Shown here: in pieces, positions 7,795 through 16,669 of the stretch | Position numbering within the stretch: the stretch's first letter is position 1 | Layout: the number at the start of each line of letters is the position of its first letter | DNA from: Bacillota bacterium | Lineage (GTDB): Bacteria; Bacillota; UBA994; UBA5500 | Assembly (NCBI GenBank): GCA_023436245.1 | Contig: JAEZJZ010000020.1 | Coordinates: 41,365 to 105,364 of the forward strand | Direction: 5' to 3' | DNA: 64,000 nt | Notes under the pieces: generated by a model | Told to the model about the DNA's origin: nothing | The model's database searches: none | What the model saw: the letters and a program-made list of their open reading frames with translations, nothing else | Translations under genes and position numbers: made by a program

Positions 7795-9441
7795 TTGCGA
7801 AAGAGGCACTGTTGGCTAGCCCTATCGTTGGCTCTGCTGTTGACAGCAACCCTGTCCGGTTGCAGCAAGTCAGAAGCCGGGCTTACCCCCACGGCAATGC
7901 GACAAGACTTCGAGTTCATAGCCCAGAAGATCGAGGATGTACATCCGATTGGGGCAACAGGCCTGACGAGCGGGCTGCATCAGGCAATCTATGACGGTCG
8001 GACACGCTTGGCGATAGAGCAGCCGACATTCGCTGACTACTTCTGGGCGGTATCCAACCTGTTGAGCGCCCTGGACGACCGGCAAAGCCATCTGATCTGG
8101 CCAATCGCGGACAAGGCCCTGGATTTGCCGCTCTATTGGTGCGCAGATGGCCTATATGTCATCAGTGCGGCCGACAAGCTGGAACCCGGGGACCGGGTAC
8201 TGTCCATGGGCGGCCAGAGTACTGCGAACTATGAGCCACTGAGCATGGTAGCCCCCTACCTGTCTGCAGCAGATGGGCATGAGATCGGGAGAGTGTTGAC
8301 CAGCCAACATGTGCTGCAAGGCTTGAGCTTGGTCGGAGTGGACGGCCTGGTCAATGTGGAGATCCAACGGGGAGATCAGAAGCAGAGTCTCCGACTGACC
8401 TTTGCCAAAGAGTATCAGCCACCGCAGGCTGATTTGACGCAAGAGGACTCTAGCTGGAGTCTGGAGCCAGAGAACTCGCTCGGGATTTTCTGCCTGAATG
8501 AGCTGGGCGCCGGGGCTTCACTTCAGCAACAACTGCGTGAATTCTTCGCGGCAGTCCAGGTTCAGAACCTGCAAAGCGTGGTGCTGGATTTGCGCCATAC
8601 GCGAGGCAGCGACTGGCAGACAGCGCAGGAGTTGCTGCGCTATCTGGATGTGGAAAGCTACGAAGACTACGGCGAAAGCGTGCGATCTCCCGGACAGACG
8701 GAGATGCAGACCAGGCAGCCCCAACGGATTAGCAACGACGCGTACCGTGATATTGCGTTTCATGGTCAGACCTATGTGCTAGTAGCTGGCTCTACCTCTG
8801 AAAGCGCCTGCCGTCTGGCGGCTCTGTTGTGCCAGAATCGGCTGGCGCAGTTGGTCGGACAGAGCGTCGGGAGAGCCGCTGTCCGCTACGGCAAGGCAGA
8901 GCAGTTCACCCTACCGGCGTCGAAGCTACGGTTCACCATCTCCAGCACCGAGTTCCTGCCCCCGGGAGGAGGCAGCGCTGGCACAGTGTTCAGTTCTGGG
9001 GGGCCGGCATTTGTCTCTTTGGCCAATATCCTGGCCGGGGCGGATGTTGAACTGCGGATGGCGAGGGTGATGGCTGAATGGGGCGAACGATTATATCAAG
9101 CGCCAGAAGCTACCCCACTTGTTTCACTGGAGGGCAAGACGTTGGAGCAGGCGGCACGCGAGTGGCTGGAAGCCTGTTTCTTGCCCTTGAAGTCGGAAAC
9201 AGTATCACCCAGGCTACGGTTGGCGGACTTCTCCATTCAGTGGGCAAAACAGGAAGACCCCATGCATGGTCATGATAACGTCGTCTGGGTTCAGTATTCG
9301 CTGAAGCCGGCCTATCCCGAGTTTTACTTAGCAGCTGGCAACGGAATCTGGGACGGTGCCTGGCTCAAGAATGAGGAACGCTTCCTGGTTTTCAAGTCGG
9401 ACGGCGAGCTCTATCGCGTGGATGCAGTTACTGGGTTGTGA
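7795..9441 (+). CDS. Lipoprotein, S41 tail-specific-protease-like
   Basis: Start TTG at 7795, eight bases after AAGGTGAGGT, gives MRKRHCWLALSLALLLTATL with lipobox LSGC, 548 residues; starting at 7780 would break this signal. The middle resembles the S41 (C-terminal processing peptidase) architecture: a helical cap, a segment LEPGDRVLSMGGQ like the PDZ turn, then SVVLDLRHTRGSDW and YVLVAGSTSESACRLAALL, where S41 enzymes place the catalytic Ser, and GRAAVRYGKAEQF, where the Lys lies. The ~110 C-terminal residues are a separate domain. Activity is uncertain because the motif spacing is loose. Confidence 0.55.
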   Translation: MRKRHCWLALSLALLLTATLSGCSKSEAGLTPTAMRQDFEFIAQKIEDVHPIGATGLTSGLHQAIYDGRTRLAIEQPTFADYFWAVSNLLSALDDRQSHLIWPIADKALDLPLYWCADGLYVISAADKLEPGDRVLSMGGQSTANYEPLSMVAPYLSAADGHEIGRVLTSQHVLQGLSLVGVDGLVNVEIQRGDQKQSLRLTFAKEYQPPQADLTQEDSSWSLEPENSLGIFCLNELGAGASLQQQLREFFAAVQVQNLQSVVLDLRHTRGSDWQTAQELLRYLDVESYEDYGESVRSPGQTEMQTRQPQRISNDAYRDIAFHGQTYVLVAGSTSESACRLAALLCQNRLAQLVGQSVGRAAVRYGKAEQFTLPASKLRFTISSTEFLPPGGGSAGTVFSSGGPAFVSLANILAGADVELRMARVMAEWGERLYQAPEATPLVSLEGKTLEQAAREWLEACFLPLKSETVSPRLRLADFSIQWAKQEDPMHGHDNVVWVQYSLKPAYPEFYLAAGNGIWDGAWLKNEERFLVFKSDGELYRVDAVTGL

Positions 9442-9499
9442 CTCTGGGCTTCGCATGGCAGCACCAATTGCGCAGGGGCTGTCGCAAAAAGCCTGCCGG

Positions 9500-9655
9500 T
9501 ATGCGGGCGCCATTCATGGCGCCCCTACGGGCGACGCATACCCCGGTCACTCCGTAGGGGTCGCATGCATGCGACCCGCTGGTGCATCGCAGCCTATGGA
9601 TAGCATGTGTTCACCCAAACGCAAGGGAGACGACAACCGTCGTCTCCCTTGCGCT
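9500..9655. repeat. Palindromic repeat family 3, copy A (three hairpins)
   Basis: Hairpin 1 GGGCGCCATTCATGGCGCCC (9505-9524), hairpin 2 GGGTCGCATGCATGCGACCC (9558-9577) and hairpin 3 with 15-bp arms CGCAAGGGAGACGAC (9620-9634) and GTCGTCTCCCTTGCG (9639-9653). Copy B at 45270-45445 has the same order and spacing. It lies between convergent genes, where hairpin 3 could end transcription. Confidence 0.8.
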
Positions 9656-9709
9656 ATTCATGGGGCGCTATTGCGACATCCCCTCGTCATGGAGATGCCA
9701 CTTTCCCTG

Positions 9710-10903
9710 CTAAATCAGCCCTGAGCGTCTCAGCAGACGCTGCACGATTGCCGCTGTCTCCGCCTTGGTGACGCAATCCTTGGGGGCAATCGTCTGACCC
9801 GGTCTGCCGCCGATGATACCAGTCTTCAAGCAGGCTGCCACCACATTTCTGGCCCAAGCCCCCACCTTCTGACCATCCGCATAGGTAGCGAGAATGGTCT
9901 CGGTCTCTCCTGTTGCTAGATCATGCGGCAACCCAGTCAGCTTCATGACGGCGACCACGATGGACATCGCCTCTTCCCTGGTCAACAGCCGCTCCGGTCC
10001 AAACAGGTTCCCAGGGAACCCTCCCATGATGCCGCGCTCGTATGCCGTGAGCATGTAGCCAAAGTACTCTTCATCCGCCAGTACATCGAGGAACGGGCTT
10101 GCCCCGCTCGCGGGGGCCAGTCCAAGCGCCTTGACGATCGTGGCCGCAAACTCGGCGCGGGTGATCGGGCGATTGGCACCGAAGCTATCGGCACTGTCTC
10201 CGGTCATCACCAGACGCGAACCCATGTCGCTGACTGCGCTCTTGGCCCAGTGCCGAGCCACGTCCGCAAACTCCACCTGGTTCCAGATCAGGCTGTAGGT
10301 GCTGTTGGTCAGGCTGTTCACTTCCGCATAGTATTTGCCATCGATTATCGTCACCCTAGTTGGAACGTGCAGGAGCGTCCCGTCTGACTGCAATACTGCT
10401 GCCGTCGTCACTTTGCTGGGATCCACGCCCTGAGGAATCGCGATGCTCCGTTCCACATAAGCGTTGAACCGACTGACCGAGACAGTCTGATCCCCATAGG
10501 TGCAGATGATGGAGAAATCCACCGGCGGCACTATCAACAGGTAATTGCCCTGCTTAGCGGCGTCCTCCACCAACGCAACTCTCTCCGCAGGCGATTGCGC
10601 AATTTGCACCTGCACGCTGATATCCTGCAGACTGACGTTCTCACCCAGTTGAGTTCCAATTTCATCGATGTTGATCTGCACAGCTGGCAAAGTGTAGGTT
10701 GCCCGGTCTGTGACCACCTGCAGTGTCGCTGCTCTGGATTCCATGTTCTTGACCGTTGCACCGGTCAACTGACCCACAACAACATCAGATCCGCCGGTGA
10801 CAGGCAGGGTAACCATCGCGTTATCTCCCACAGCCTGCAGCTTGGCTCCCACCTTGGCATCATCCACTGTCACCGTGGTGACGGATAAGCCACCCACTTG
10901 CAT
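9710..10903 (-). pseudogene. SLH-domain surface protein, 5'-truncated
   Basis: The C-terminal ~180 residues are three S-layer homology domains (FADVARHWAKSAVSDMGSRL; ITRAEFAATIVKALGL; LTREEAMSIVVAVMKL; VTKAETAAIVQRLLRRSG), which anchor proteins to pyruvylated secondary cell wall polymers. Before them is a beta-rich region. No signal peptide or ribosome binding site exists: coding homology starts near an internal ATG at 10903 and the frame then runs into the opposite-strand DUF1848 remnant. The 5' half is therefore lost through a rearrangement at about 10.9 kb, and the protein is unlikely to be exported. Confidence 0.7.
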
Positions 10904-10919
10904 CGTCAGAGATCTGTCT

Positions 10920-11246
10920 GAAACAGCAGCTCGGCACAACATGCGCATCCAGAGCTGTGCCGAAACCATCGACCTGACGCCCTACGGGGTAGCCCCGGGG
11001 AAGTGCATCGATGGCCACTACTTGAAGCGAACCTTCGGCATTGATGTGAGTGACCGGAAAGACCGCAACCAACGGGCCGAGTGCGGCTGCGTGGCGAGCA
11101 AGGATATTGGCATGTACGATACCTGCCTGCACGGCTGCAGTTACTGCTACGCCGGCACGCTGGCAGCCGGAGAGCGCAACCAGTTGCGGCACCGTGCGGA
11201 CTCGCCCTCCCTGCTGGGCCGCTACGAGGCCGAGAGGCCTCGGTAG
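10920..11246 (+). pseudogene. C-terminal remnant of a DUF1848 protein
   Basis: About 105 codons survive, with the family's Cys-rich end intact: SCAETIDL, GKCIDGHYLKR, AECGCVASKDIGMYDTCLHG and CSYCYA. The N-terminal ~200 residues expected for this family are missing. Upstream, the frame reads only antisense of the SLH gene, which marks the join. DUF1848 proteins have a Cys cluster suggestive of an Fe-S or metal site; their role is unknown. Confidence 0.75.
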
Positions 11247-11473
11247 CAGACGGCTAGCTATCCAAGTGGCAAGTCACGCCGTGTTCCAGCGTTGCCTATT
11301 ACAGCGGGGGCACTGAAGAGAACAGTTGACCTGAAACCAATGCCCCGCGGCCACCGTATTAGGCCCTATAAGCAGAGCGAGAGAGATTGCCGTTGCCAAG
11401 GGCTCAAACTCGCCGGGCAGACGGCCTTTCCTGAGACTGCCACATACTGGAGAGAGACTTGGAGGAGTCAACT

Positions 11474-11974
11474 ATGAACAAGCGAGTTCTGTTAATTGTC
11501 TGTGTGGTGTTGTTTGTGATAGTTGGGGGCATTGTTGCTCTAGCGACCTTGGGTGACCGCGACAACGAGCCGAGTGAGGGCAGCTCCTCCTCTTCTGTCA
11601 ACCCAGCCATCTACGTTGGCTCATTCTTGCCGATCATCATTGCGATTTCGCAGATGCAGCGGCCAGAGTATCCGGCAGAGCAGGTCTTCTACCAACTGCG
11701 CCATGCGAAACCGGACAAAAGAGAGAAGCTAGTTGCCCTTTATCTTAGCCAACGCTTCCGAAGCGGCAATAAGTTGAGCAGCGTGCTGCGACTTGAGGGT
11801 GTGGCGCCTCTCCGACAGGCGAAGAGCGACCCGAACGACCCGACCCGCGTCTCTGTTCGGTTGAAGGATGAGACCGAGTACACCTGCCGTGTGGCAGTTC
11901 GCGACAAGCAGGTGGACGGTAGTGGGTACGGCAAGTGGGTGATCGACGATATCAGCGGACCCGGGCTTGGCTAA
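11474..11974 (+). CDS. Small membrane-anchored protein, unknown
   Basis: 166 residues, start at 11474 with GGAGGAG seven bases upstream. Residues 4-29 (RVLLIVCVVLFVIVGGIVAL) form an N-terminal membrane anchor, followed by a Ser-rich linker (EGSSSSS) and a soluble domain with a basic helix (REKLVALYLSQRFRSGNK) and a C-terminal beta segment. A second hydrophobic stretch (YVGSFLPIIIAISQM) may re-enter the membrane. No family recognised. A lipoprotein gene follows ~115 bp downstream on the same strand. Confidence 0.65.
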   Translation: MNKRVLLIVCVVLFVIVGGIVALATLGDRDNEPSEGSSSSSVNPAIYVGSFLPIIIAISQMQRPEYPAEQVFYQLRHAKPDKREKLVALYLSQRFRSGNKLSSVLRLEGVAPLRQAKSDPNDPTRVSVRLKDETEYTCRVAVRDKQVDGSGYGKWVIDDISGPGLG

Positions 11975-12090
11975 GCCGGCGGCTGGAGTGGTGCCACGGT
12001 CACAGAAGTAGACGATAGTTTCAAGCAGAAATGCATCACCCAGTCAACCGAGCGTCTATCGGCGGAATCTCAGCTTGGGGAGGTGAAGCA

Positions 12091-12486
12091 TTGAGAACCA
12101 CACGGGTTCTCCTGGTGATCATGTTGGCTGGCCTGCTGCTGGCAGGCTGCGCTCAAGAGGGGCGCGTTTCGGTCCGCCTGTCAGCAGGCGCGGAGGTCAC
12201 CATATCCGCCAGCTACCCTCGCCATTTCGAAACGAGGGTGCAGGGCTTGGTGCTAGAACAAGGCGAAACCGTCAGCGTCAGCTACCAACTGCAGGTCGAT
12301 TCCGGAACACTGGAACTATTCATTGATGACCCGGACGAGAACGAGATCTGGCAGCAGTGCTTCACAGAGGATACACAGGATGTCTTCACGTTCACCGCTC
12401 AGGTGGACGGGTGCTATCTGGTGAGGATAGACCAGGAAGAAGCCAGTGGAAGCTATGAGTTGGTCTGCAAGAACGCTGGGTCTTGA
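12091..12486 (+). CDS. Small lipoprotein, unknown function
   Basis: The start is TTG at 12091, five bases after GGGGAGGTG, giving MRTTRVLLVIMLAGLLLAGC, a clean lipoprotein signal with Cys 20 as the lipidation site; 131 residues in all. The mature part is predicted beta-rich, ending YELVCKNAGS, with acidic patches (DDPDENE; DQEEASGSYE), and resembles a carbohydrate- or surface-binding beta sandwich only in general character. A strong terminator follows at 12508. Confidence 0.7.
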   Translation: MRTTRVLLVIMLAGLLLAGCAQEGRVSVRLSAGAEVTISASYPRHFETRVQGLVLEQGETVSVSYQLQVDSGTLELFIDDPDENEIWQQCFTEDTQDVFTFTAQVDGCYLVRIDQEEASGSYELVCKNAGS

Positions 12487-12507
12487 CCCATCAAACCATT
12501 CTCCTCG

Positions 12508-12550
12508 CAGGGCCCTGTGGCTGCTCCCAGCCACGGGGCCCTGTTCTTCT
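12508..12550 (+). terminator. Rho-independent terminator
   Basis: CAGGGCCCTGTGGCTG pairs with CAGCCACGGGGCCCTG (one mismatch) and is followed by TTCTTCT. It ends the lipoprotein transcript. Confidence 0.85.
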
Positions 12551-12626
12551 CTAGCCATGTCCAGCGCGAGGTCATTGACCGGGTATAGGGTGATAGTTCC
12601 GGAACATCTATTACCGGAGGTGCTGA

Positions 12627-13388
12627 GTGGTGAGAGAATGCACTGTGATGATTTCCGACCTGCACCTAGGCGACGTCCGCTGGACTAGCGAGAGGTACGA
12701 CCTGCTCATCGATTTTCTGAACAAGTTCGTGGTGAGGAAGGCAGAGCGGCTGGTGATTGCCGGTGATCTGCTGGAATGGCTGCAGTATGAGGTGAAAGTT
12801 CTCGGGCGTGCAAAGGACGTCATCTTTCTGCTGTAGAGCCTACCAGTGAAGGGCATTGAGGTGATTTACGTGGCCGGCAATCATGACCTGGACATGTGCC
12901 TGATGGCCGTGAAGGAAATGCCTGCCCCGGTGATCTATCCGCGCCTGCACCTCGACATCTATGGCGCATCAGTGCATGTTGAGCACGGGCATTTCTATGA
13001 CCCTACCATTCAGGCAGTTCCCGGGGCGGCAACCTTCTTTGCCAAATGGGGTGGACTGGCGTTGGATGCAATTGGCCCTCAGCTGGAAGACGCCTTGGGA
13101 TCATTCAAGGACGCTCTCTTGGGTACGAAACCACGGACCACCGGCCAATCGGGACGGGCGGTGGAGCAGCACGACCGGTACACCAGAGCAGCAACCAAAC
13201 TGGCTGTCGATGGCGACCATGACATCGTCGTCTTTGGGCATACCCACAGAGCGCTCAAGCAGGAGTTGGACTGGGCTCGCCGCTTTGGGAGAAGGCGACT
13301 GTATGTGAACACAGGCGATTGGCAGGTGCATTCCGACTACGTAGTTTTCGCCCAGGATGGCAAAATCTCTCTGGGGTCGTGGCAGTAG
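12627..13388 (+). pseudogene. Calcineurin-like metallophosphoesterase interrupted by an in-frame amber codon
   Basis: One continuous reading frame of 253 codons with a single TAG at 12834-12836. All five metal-binding blocks of the family are present: SDLHLGD and GDLLEW before the stop; GNHDLD, HGHFYD and VFGHTH after it. This looks like an LpxH/UDP-diacylglucosamine-hydrolase-type phosphoesterase. TAG is one C-to-T change from CAG (Gln), and nothing else is decayed, so the mutation is recent, a sequencing error, or is read through. Start GTG 12627 or 12630 after ACCGGAGGTG. The second piece could restart at 12846, but would lack two ligand blocks. Confidence 0.8.
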
Positions 13389-13530
13389 ATTGTGGCGCAC
13401 TTAGGGCGCTGCGCTGATGACCGAAACCACCTTTGAAATCGAGTTCCTGAGCTGCATAACGAAATGGTAGGTAACTCACCATGGAGTCTCACTTCCCACT
13501 GCCCAGGCTGCCAGAAGAGCTATTGGCGAA

Positions 13531-13561
13531 GAAGACACGCAGGCAGGCCCTGCGTGTCTTC
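13531..13561. terminator. Hairpin between convergent genes
   Basis: GAAGACACGCAGG and CCTGCGTGTCTTC are perfect 13-bp arms with a five-base loop. It lies between the 3' ends of the phosphoesterase and the secreted protein at 13626, so it can serve both strands. Confidence 0.7.
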
Positions 13562-13625
13562 TCCACTAGCTCCCCTTCACTACCTGAAAGGACTGAATGA
13601 CTGAGTCGAACTCGACCTCCAGGGC

Positions 13626-15308
13626 TCAAAACTTCACCCGCAGTTGCTCGGATGAACCAAGTGGAACCTGCACGTCGGTCGCGTGAGCAACGCCAAAATA
13701 GTATTTCGAGTTCTCGCCAATCAACCTCAGTCCGTACATGTCCGCATTCTGTTGCAGGTTCTCGCTGGTGGTTGTTGTCTTGTCGTAGATTTCTACTCTG
13801 CCTACTACGCAATAGGGCCATCTAGGCTCCAGTGCCTGCACCGGTCGGTAAACGAAGAACAATGTACTACCCTCTTGGCGCAGCTCCACCTCGCGCGCAA
13901 AGCTGCTCGGCATAGCCAACGAAAACCCCATCTGATCGTTCCGATAGGTAACATCTCCCCGCTGACCCGCCGTGACTACGGCCTGCCGCAGAGCATCGTT
14001 CCACTCAACGCAGTACCCAAGCAGTTCCGCAACCTGACGCAGGGGTGCCAGAGTGAATCCTTCCTGTATTACCGCTGGCCGTTCCATCTGTATCTCCTGC
14101 CCGTTCAGCTCGAGCGTGGGGTTACCGGGAATCAGCCGCAGCAGCTGTTCGTGTCCACTGATCAGGACTACCCTATCCTCCGCGAGCCACTCCACCTGGT
14201 GACCCAGTTGCTCAAACAACGGCTTCACAGGCACCAGGAGGCGCCCCTCTTTCAGCTGGGGAGACAGAGGCAGCAGTATCTCAGAGGTTTCGTTGCTGTG
14301 CGCCGTTAGCAGAGGTTCATTGGGGTAGTATGTGAGAACAACACTCGGCACAGTTGTTGCCGGAACGTGCTCGAAGCTGAACTCGCCTCCTTGGAAGGAG
14401 GACTCTCCAAAGGTAGCCGTGATCAGCAGAGTGTCATCGCTCAGGAGGAAGTCCTCATCCTCGCTCCAGTGCCAAATCATCATCTGTCCCTGTGCCGCGG
14501 TGGCGTGGATGCGGAAGTTGTGCGGGCCCTCTTCCAGATCAATGATGCCTTTATCAAAGTTGAAGGCAACCCGACCCTGTGCGTCAGTCTTGCCGTGGAA
14601 CAGGGCGATCGGTCCGTCTTCCATGCTCTTGTAGATATAAATGGTCGCCCCTTCAGCAGGGCCCCCTTGGGGAGTGAAAGCCTGAACGACGAAGGGCTTC
14701 GTTTCCCCGGTAACGTATCTCCCGTCAGGCCAGCAGCTTTCCAGCGTCAAGGCCTCGGACATTTCATTGAAGCTTCGTCCGAAAGCTAGGGAGAGCATGC
14801 CCTCCTCATGCTCGTAGGAGCCGATGCGCAGAGGGATACATGCCTTATCCCGGAATGACTGGACAAAGCCAATATTCACCGGAACCCGGCCCTGCAGCGT
14901 GTCTATCTCGCCTGTCAAACTCGCATGGACATAGTCTTCGCCCCCAACCTGCATGGCCCGCAGTTCCCCCGTTGCCGAGAAACCCAGCTCCAGTTCCTCC
15001 GCCGCCAGAGTGCCTGTACCCTTCACCTCTCGGCGGAACTCGGATAGCGCTGCGCCGACGACGAGCTCTAGCTTCAGATGGCAGTTGTCCTCGGTGAGAG
15101 CACCCCTCTCTTTTCCCAGGAAGCTCTCAGCCCCCAGGATCTCCTGAGGCGAACTGGCGTTGTAGTCATTTCGTTTGTCAAAGGATAACTCGTAGCAATA
15201 CACGTTACCAGGCGGTATCAGCGTATGCGGCTGAGCGGCCGCCAGGGTATTGACGGGAGTTACCAGCAACAGAGTGAACACTGTGAGACAGAGCAAAAAC
15301 CGTCGCAT
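13626..15308 (-). CDS. Large secreted protein with stalk domain
   Basis: 560 residues with signal peptide MRRFLLCLTVFTLLLVTPVN cut near TLAAAQ; GGAGG precedes the ATG. Residues ~30-350 form extracellular beta-rich segments; one stretch (FVVQAFTPQGGPAEGATIYIYKSM... DAQGRVAFNF) resembles a carboxypeptidase-regulatory-like or invasin-type beta domain. Residues ~365-465 match the copper-amine-oxidase-N-like stalk (LLVPVKPLFEQLGHQVEWL; LAPLRQVAELLGYCVEWN). The C-terminal ~85 residues (MGFSLAMPSSFAREVEL...) form another domain. Probably a surface protein; its role is not clear. Confidence 0.7.
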   Translation of the reverse strand: MRRFLLCLTVFTLLLVTPVNTLAAAQPHTLIPPGNVYCYELSFDKRNDYNASSPQEILGAESFLGKERGALTEDNCHLKLELVVGAALSEFRREVKGTGTLAAEELELGFSATGELRAMQVGGEDYVHASLTGEIDTLQGRVPVNIGFVQSFRDKACIPLRIGSYEHEEGMLSLAFGRSFNEMSEALTLESCWPDGRYVTGETKPFVVQAFTPQGGPAEGATIYIYKSMEDGPIALFHGKTDAQGRVAFNFDKGIIDLEEGPHNFRIHATAAQGQMMIWHWSEDEDFLLSDDTLLITATFGESSFQGGEFSFEHVPATTVPSVVLTYYPNEPLLTAHSNETSEILLPLSPQLKEGRLLVPVKPLFEQLGHQVEWLAEDRVVLISGHEQLLRLIPGNPTLELNGQEIQMERPAVIQEGFTLAPLRQVAELLGYCVEWNDALRQAVVTAGQRGDVTYRNDQMGFSLAMPSSFAREVELRQEGSTLFFVYRPVQALEPRWPYCVVGRVEIYDKTTTTSENLQQNADMYGLRLIGENSKYYFGVAHATDVQVPLGSSEQLRVKF

Positions 15309-15366
15309 TTTCGGAACCTCCTATCCCTTTTCTTCGTCGGAGAACCTCCGGGGCTGCCGTATCCCT

Positions 15367-16113
15367 TCAACGCAAAAACTCCCGGCTGCCGGTTTCCAGT
15401 AGGGTCGTCAGATGTGTGTAGTAGTACAAGACACCCTGATGGATGGGCTTATGTCGGTATTGGGAGTTGCCGGCTGTTCCTGCCACCCGGCCTGCTGCAG
15501 TGATCGCCCGAACAGCATCCCCGATGACCTGCTCAACTGTCGGATGGTCCTTCTGACCAGGGAAACCCAGGGCCTGCGAGAGATCGCTCGGGCCGATGAA
15601 AAGAACGTCAACGCCTGGAACTTGGGCAATACCTGCTATGTTCTCAATGGCCTCAGTGTCCTCCAGTTGCACACAGACCAGAGTGTCTTCATTGGCCTCT
15701 TGAACATACTGCTGCATGTCCAGGCCAAACCCATAGCCGGCTGACCTAGTTCCTACAGCCAAGCCCCGGCTCCCCAACGGGTGGTACTTCACCGCCTGGA
15801 TGACTCGGCAGGCCTCTTCGGCAGTACTAACATGAGGGACCTGCACCCCCAGCGCGCCACTGTCCATGGCCTCCAAGATGGCCAGGGGGTCGCCGGAATG
15901 CGGGCGGACAATGGGGGTGACTCCGCTGGCATTGGCCGCCATGATCATCAGCTCCATCGTCTCGCGGTTGATCGTTCCGTGTTCTCGATCAATCAGCACC
16001 CAATCGAAGCCCAACCAGCCGATCATCTCAACGATCTGCGGTGAAGGAATCATTACCGAAACACCGAGCGCCTGCTGACCGGCCAGCAGTTTCTGCTTGA
16101 GTCTATTTCTCAT
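15367..16113 (-). CDS. HpcH/HpaI-family class II aldolase
   Basis: 248 residues from the ATG at 16113; the frame extends upstream but the family begins at MRNRLKQKLLAGQQALG. Key blocks are FDWVLIDREHG (base and metal region), TPIVRP, GALGVQVPHV (metal ligand region), SRGLAVGTRSAGYG and VLFIGPSDLSQALG. These enzymes catalyse reversible, metal-dependent pyruvate aldol cleavage (4-hydroxy-2-oxoacids). The exact substrate is unknown, and there is no clear catabolic operon around it. The C terminus (REFLR) is of normal length. Confidence 0.85.
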   Translation of the reverse strand: MRNRLKQKLLAGQQALGVSVMIPSPQIVEMIGWLGFDWVLIDREHGTINRETMELMIMAANASGVTPIVRPHSGDPLAILEAMDSGALGVQVPHVSTAEEACRVIQAVKYHPLGSRGLAVGTRSAGYGFGLDMQQYVQEANEDTLVCVQLEDTEAIENIAGIAQVPGVDVLFIGPSDLSQALGFPGQKDHPTVEQVIGDAVRAITAAGRVAGTAGNSQYRHKPIHQGVLYYYTHLTTLLETGSREFLR

Positions 16114-16208
16114 CACGCCTACCCCCCGATTGTCTTTTTGCTCCACAACCTGATGGTTAATTACGGAGTGAACCACGATGCTCCTTCCCAAATAGCCTAG
16201 TTCATATC

Positions 16209-16343
16209 TTAATCTTCTTCGCTCGGGAGTCGGCCAATCTTGCGCAGCATTTCCTTGATTTCTTCCAGTTGATTAAACTGCAACAACCAATGCACCGGGA
16301 CAAGCAACATGAGTATTGCCCCAAAAACCACCAAGACGTCCAT
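16209..16343 (-). CDS. 44-residue single-pass membrane protein
   Basis: From an ATG at 16343, preceded by GGAGGAGGG with good spacing, the frame reads a hydrophobic N-terminal helix (VLVVFGAILMLLVPVHWLLQ) and then an amphipathic charged tail (EEIKEMLRKIGRLPSEED) to a TAA at 16209. The strong ribosome binding site and the TM-plus-charged-helix design argue that it is real. It lies ~95 bp upstream of the aldolase on the same strand. No family recognised. Confidence 0.65.
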   Translation of the reverse strand: MDVLVVFGAILMLLVPVHWLLQFNQLEEIKEMLRKIGRLPSEED

Positions 16344-16606
16344 ACACACCCTCCTCCCACAGATACCCGTTTCACACCCATGACTGCAAAAGCACTAAGG
16401 CAGCTCACTTACCACTAACCTCCCGCTCAGGAACCTCTCGTGATGTTAAGACAACTGGGAAGGATTTGTGCAACAAGAAATATGAAAGGCCTCGTGCATA
16501 CCCTACTCCTCGATAGAAACCATTGCCTTTGGCCATGGCTGGTGCTACATACCCCCATGGCGGACTTTCACCGCTGAGTTAAGGCCATACGTGGCGCGCG
16601 AACAGA

Positions 16607-16646
16607 AGACCCCACCGAGAATGCTCAGGCAGCCTCTGTGGGGTCT
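16607..16646. terminator. Terminator-like hairpin
   Basis: AGACCCCAC and GTGGGGTCT form a stem around a GC-poor loop, with TCTTG following on the plus strand and TTCTGTTC on the minus. It lies 24 bp after the stop of the M24 peptidase gene on the minus strand. Confidence 0.65.
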
Positions 16647-16669
16647 CTCTTGTGGCATCATCCGGTGGC

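Noticed and set aside
7685..7795. c-di-GMP, fluoride or cobalamin riboswitch in the leader
   Set aside because: None of the conserved core sequences of these classes is present.
9710..10969. SLH gene starting at 10969 as an intact gene
   Set aside because: The first ~20 residues are antisense of the DUF1848 remnant, and there is no signal peptide or ribosome binding site.
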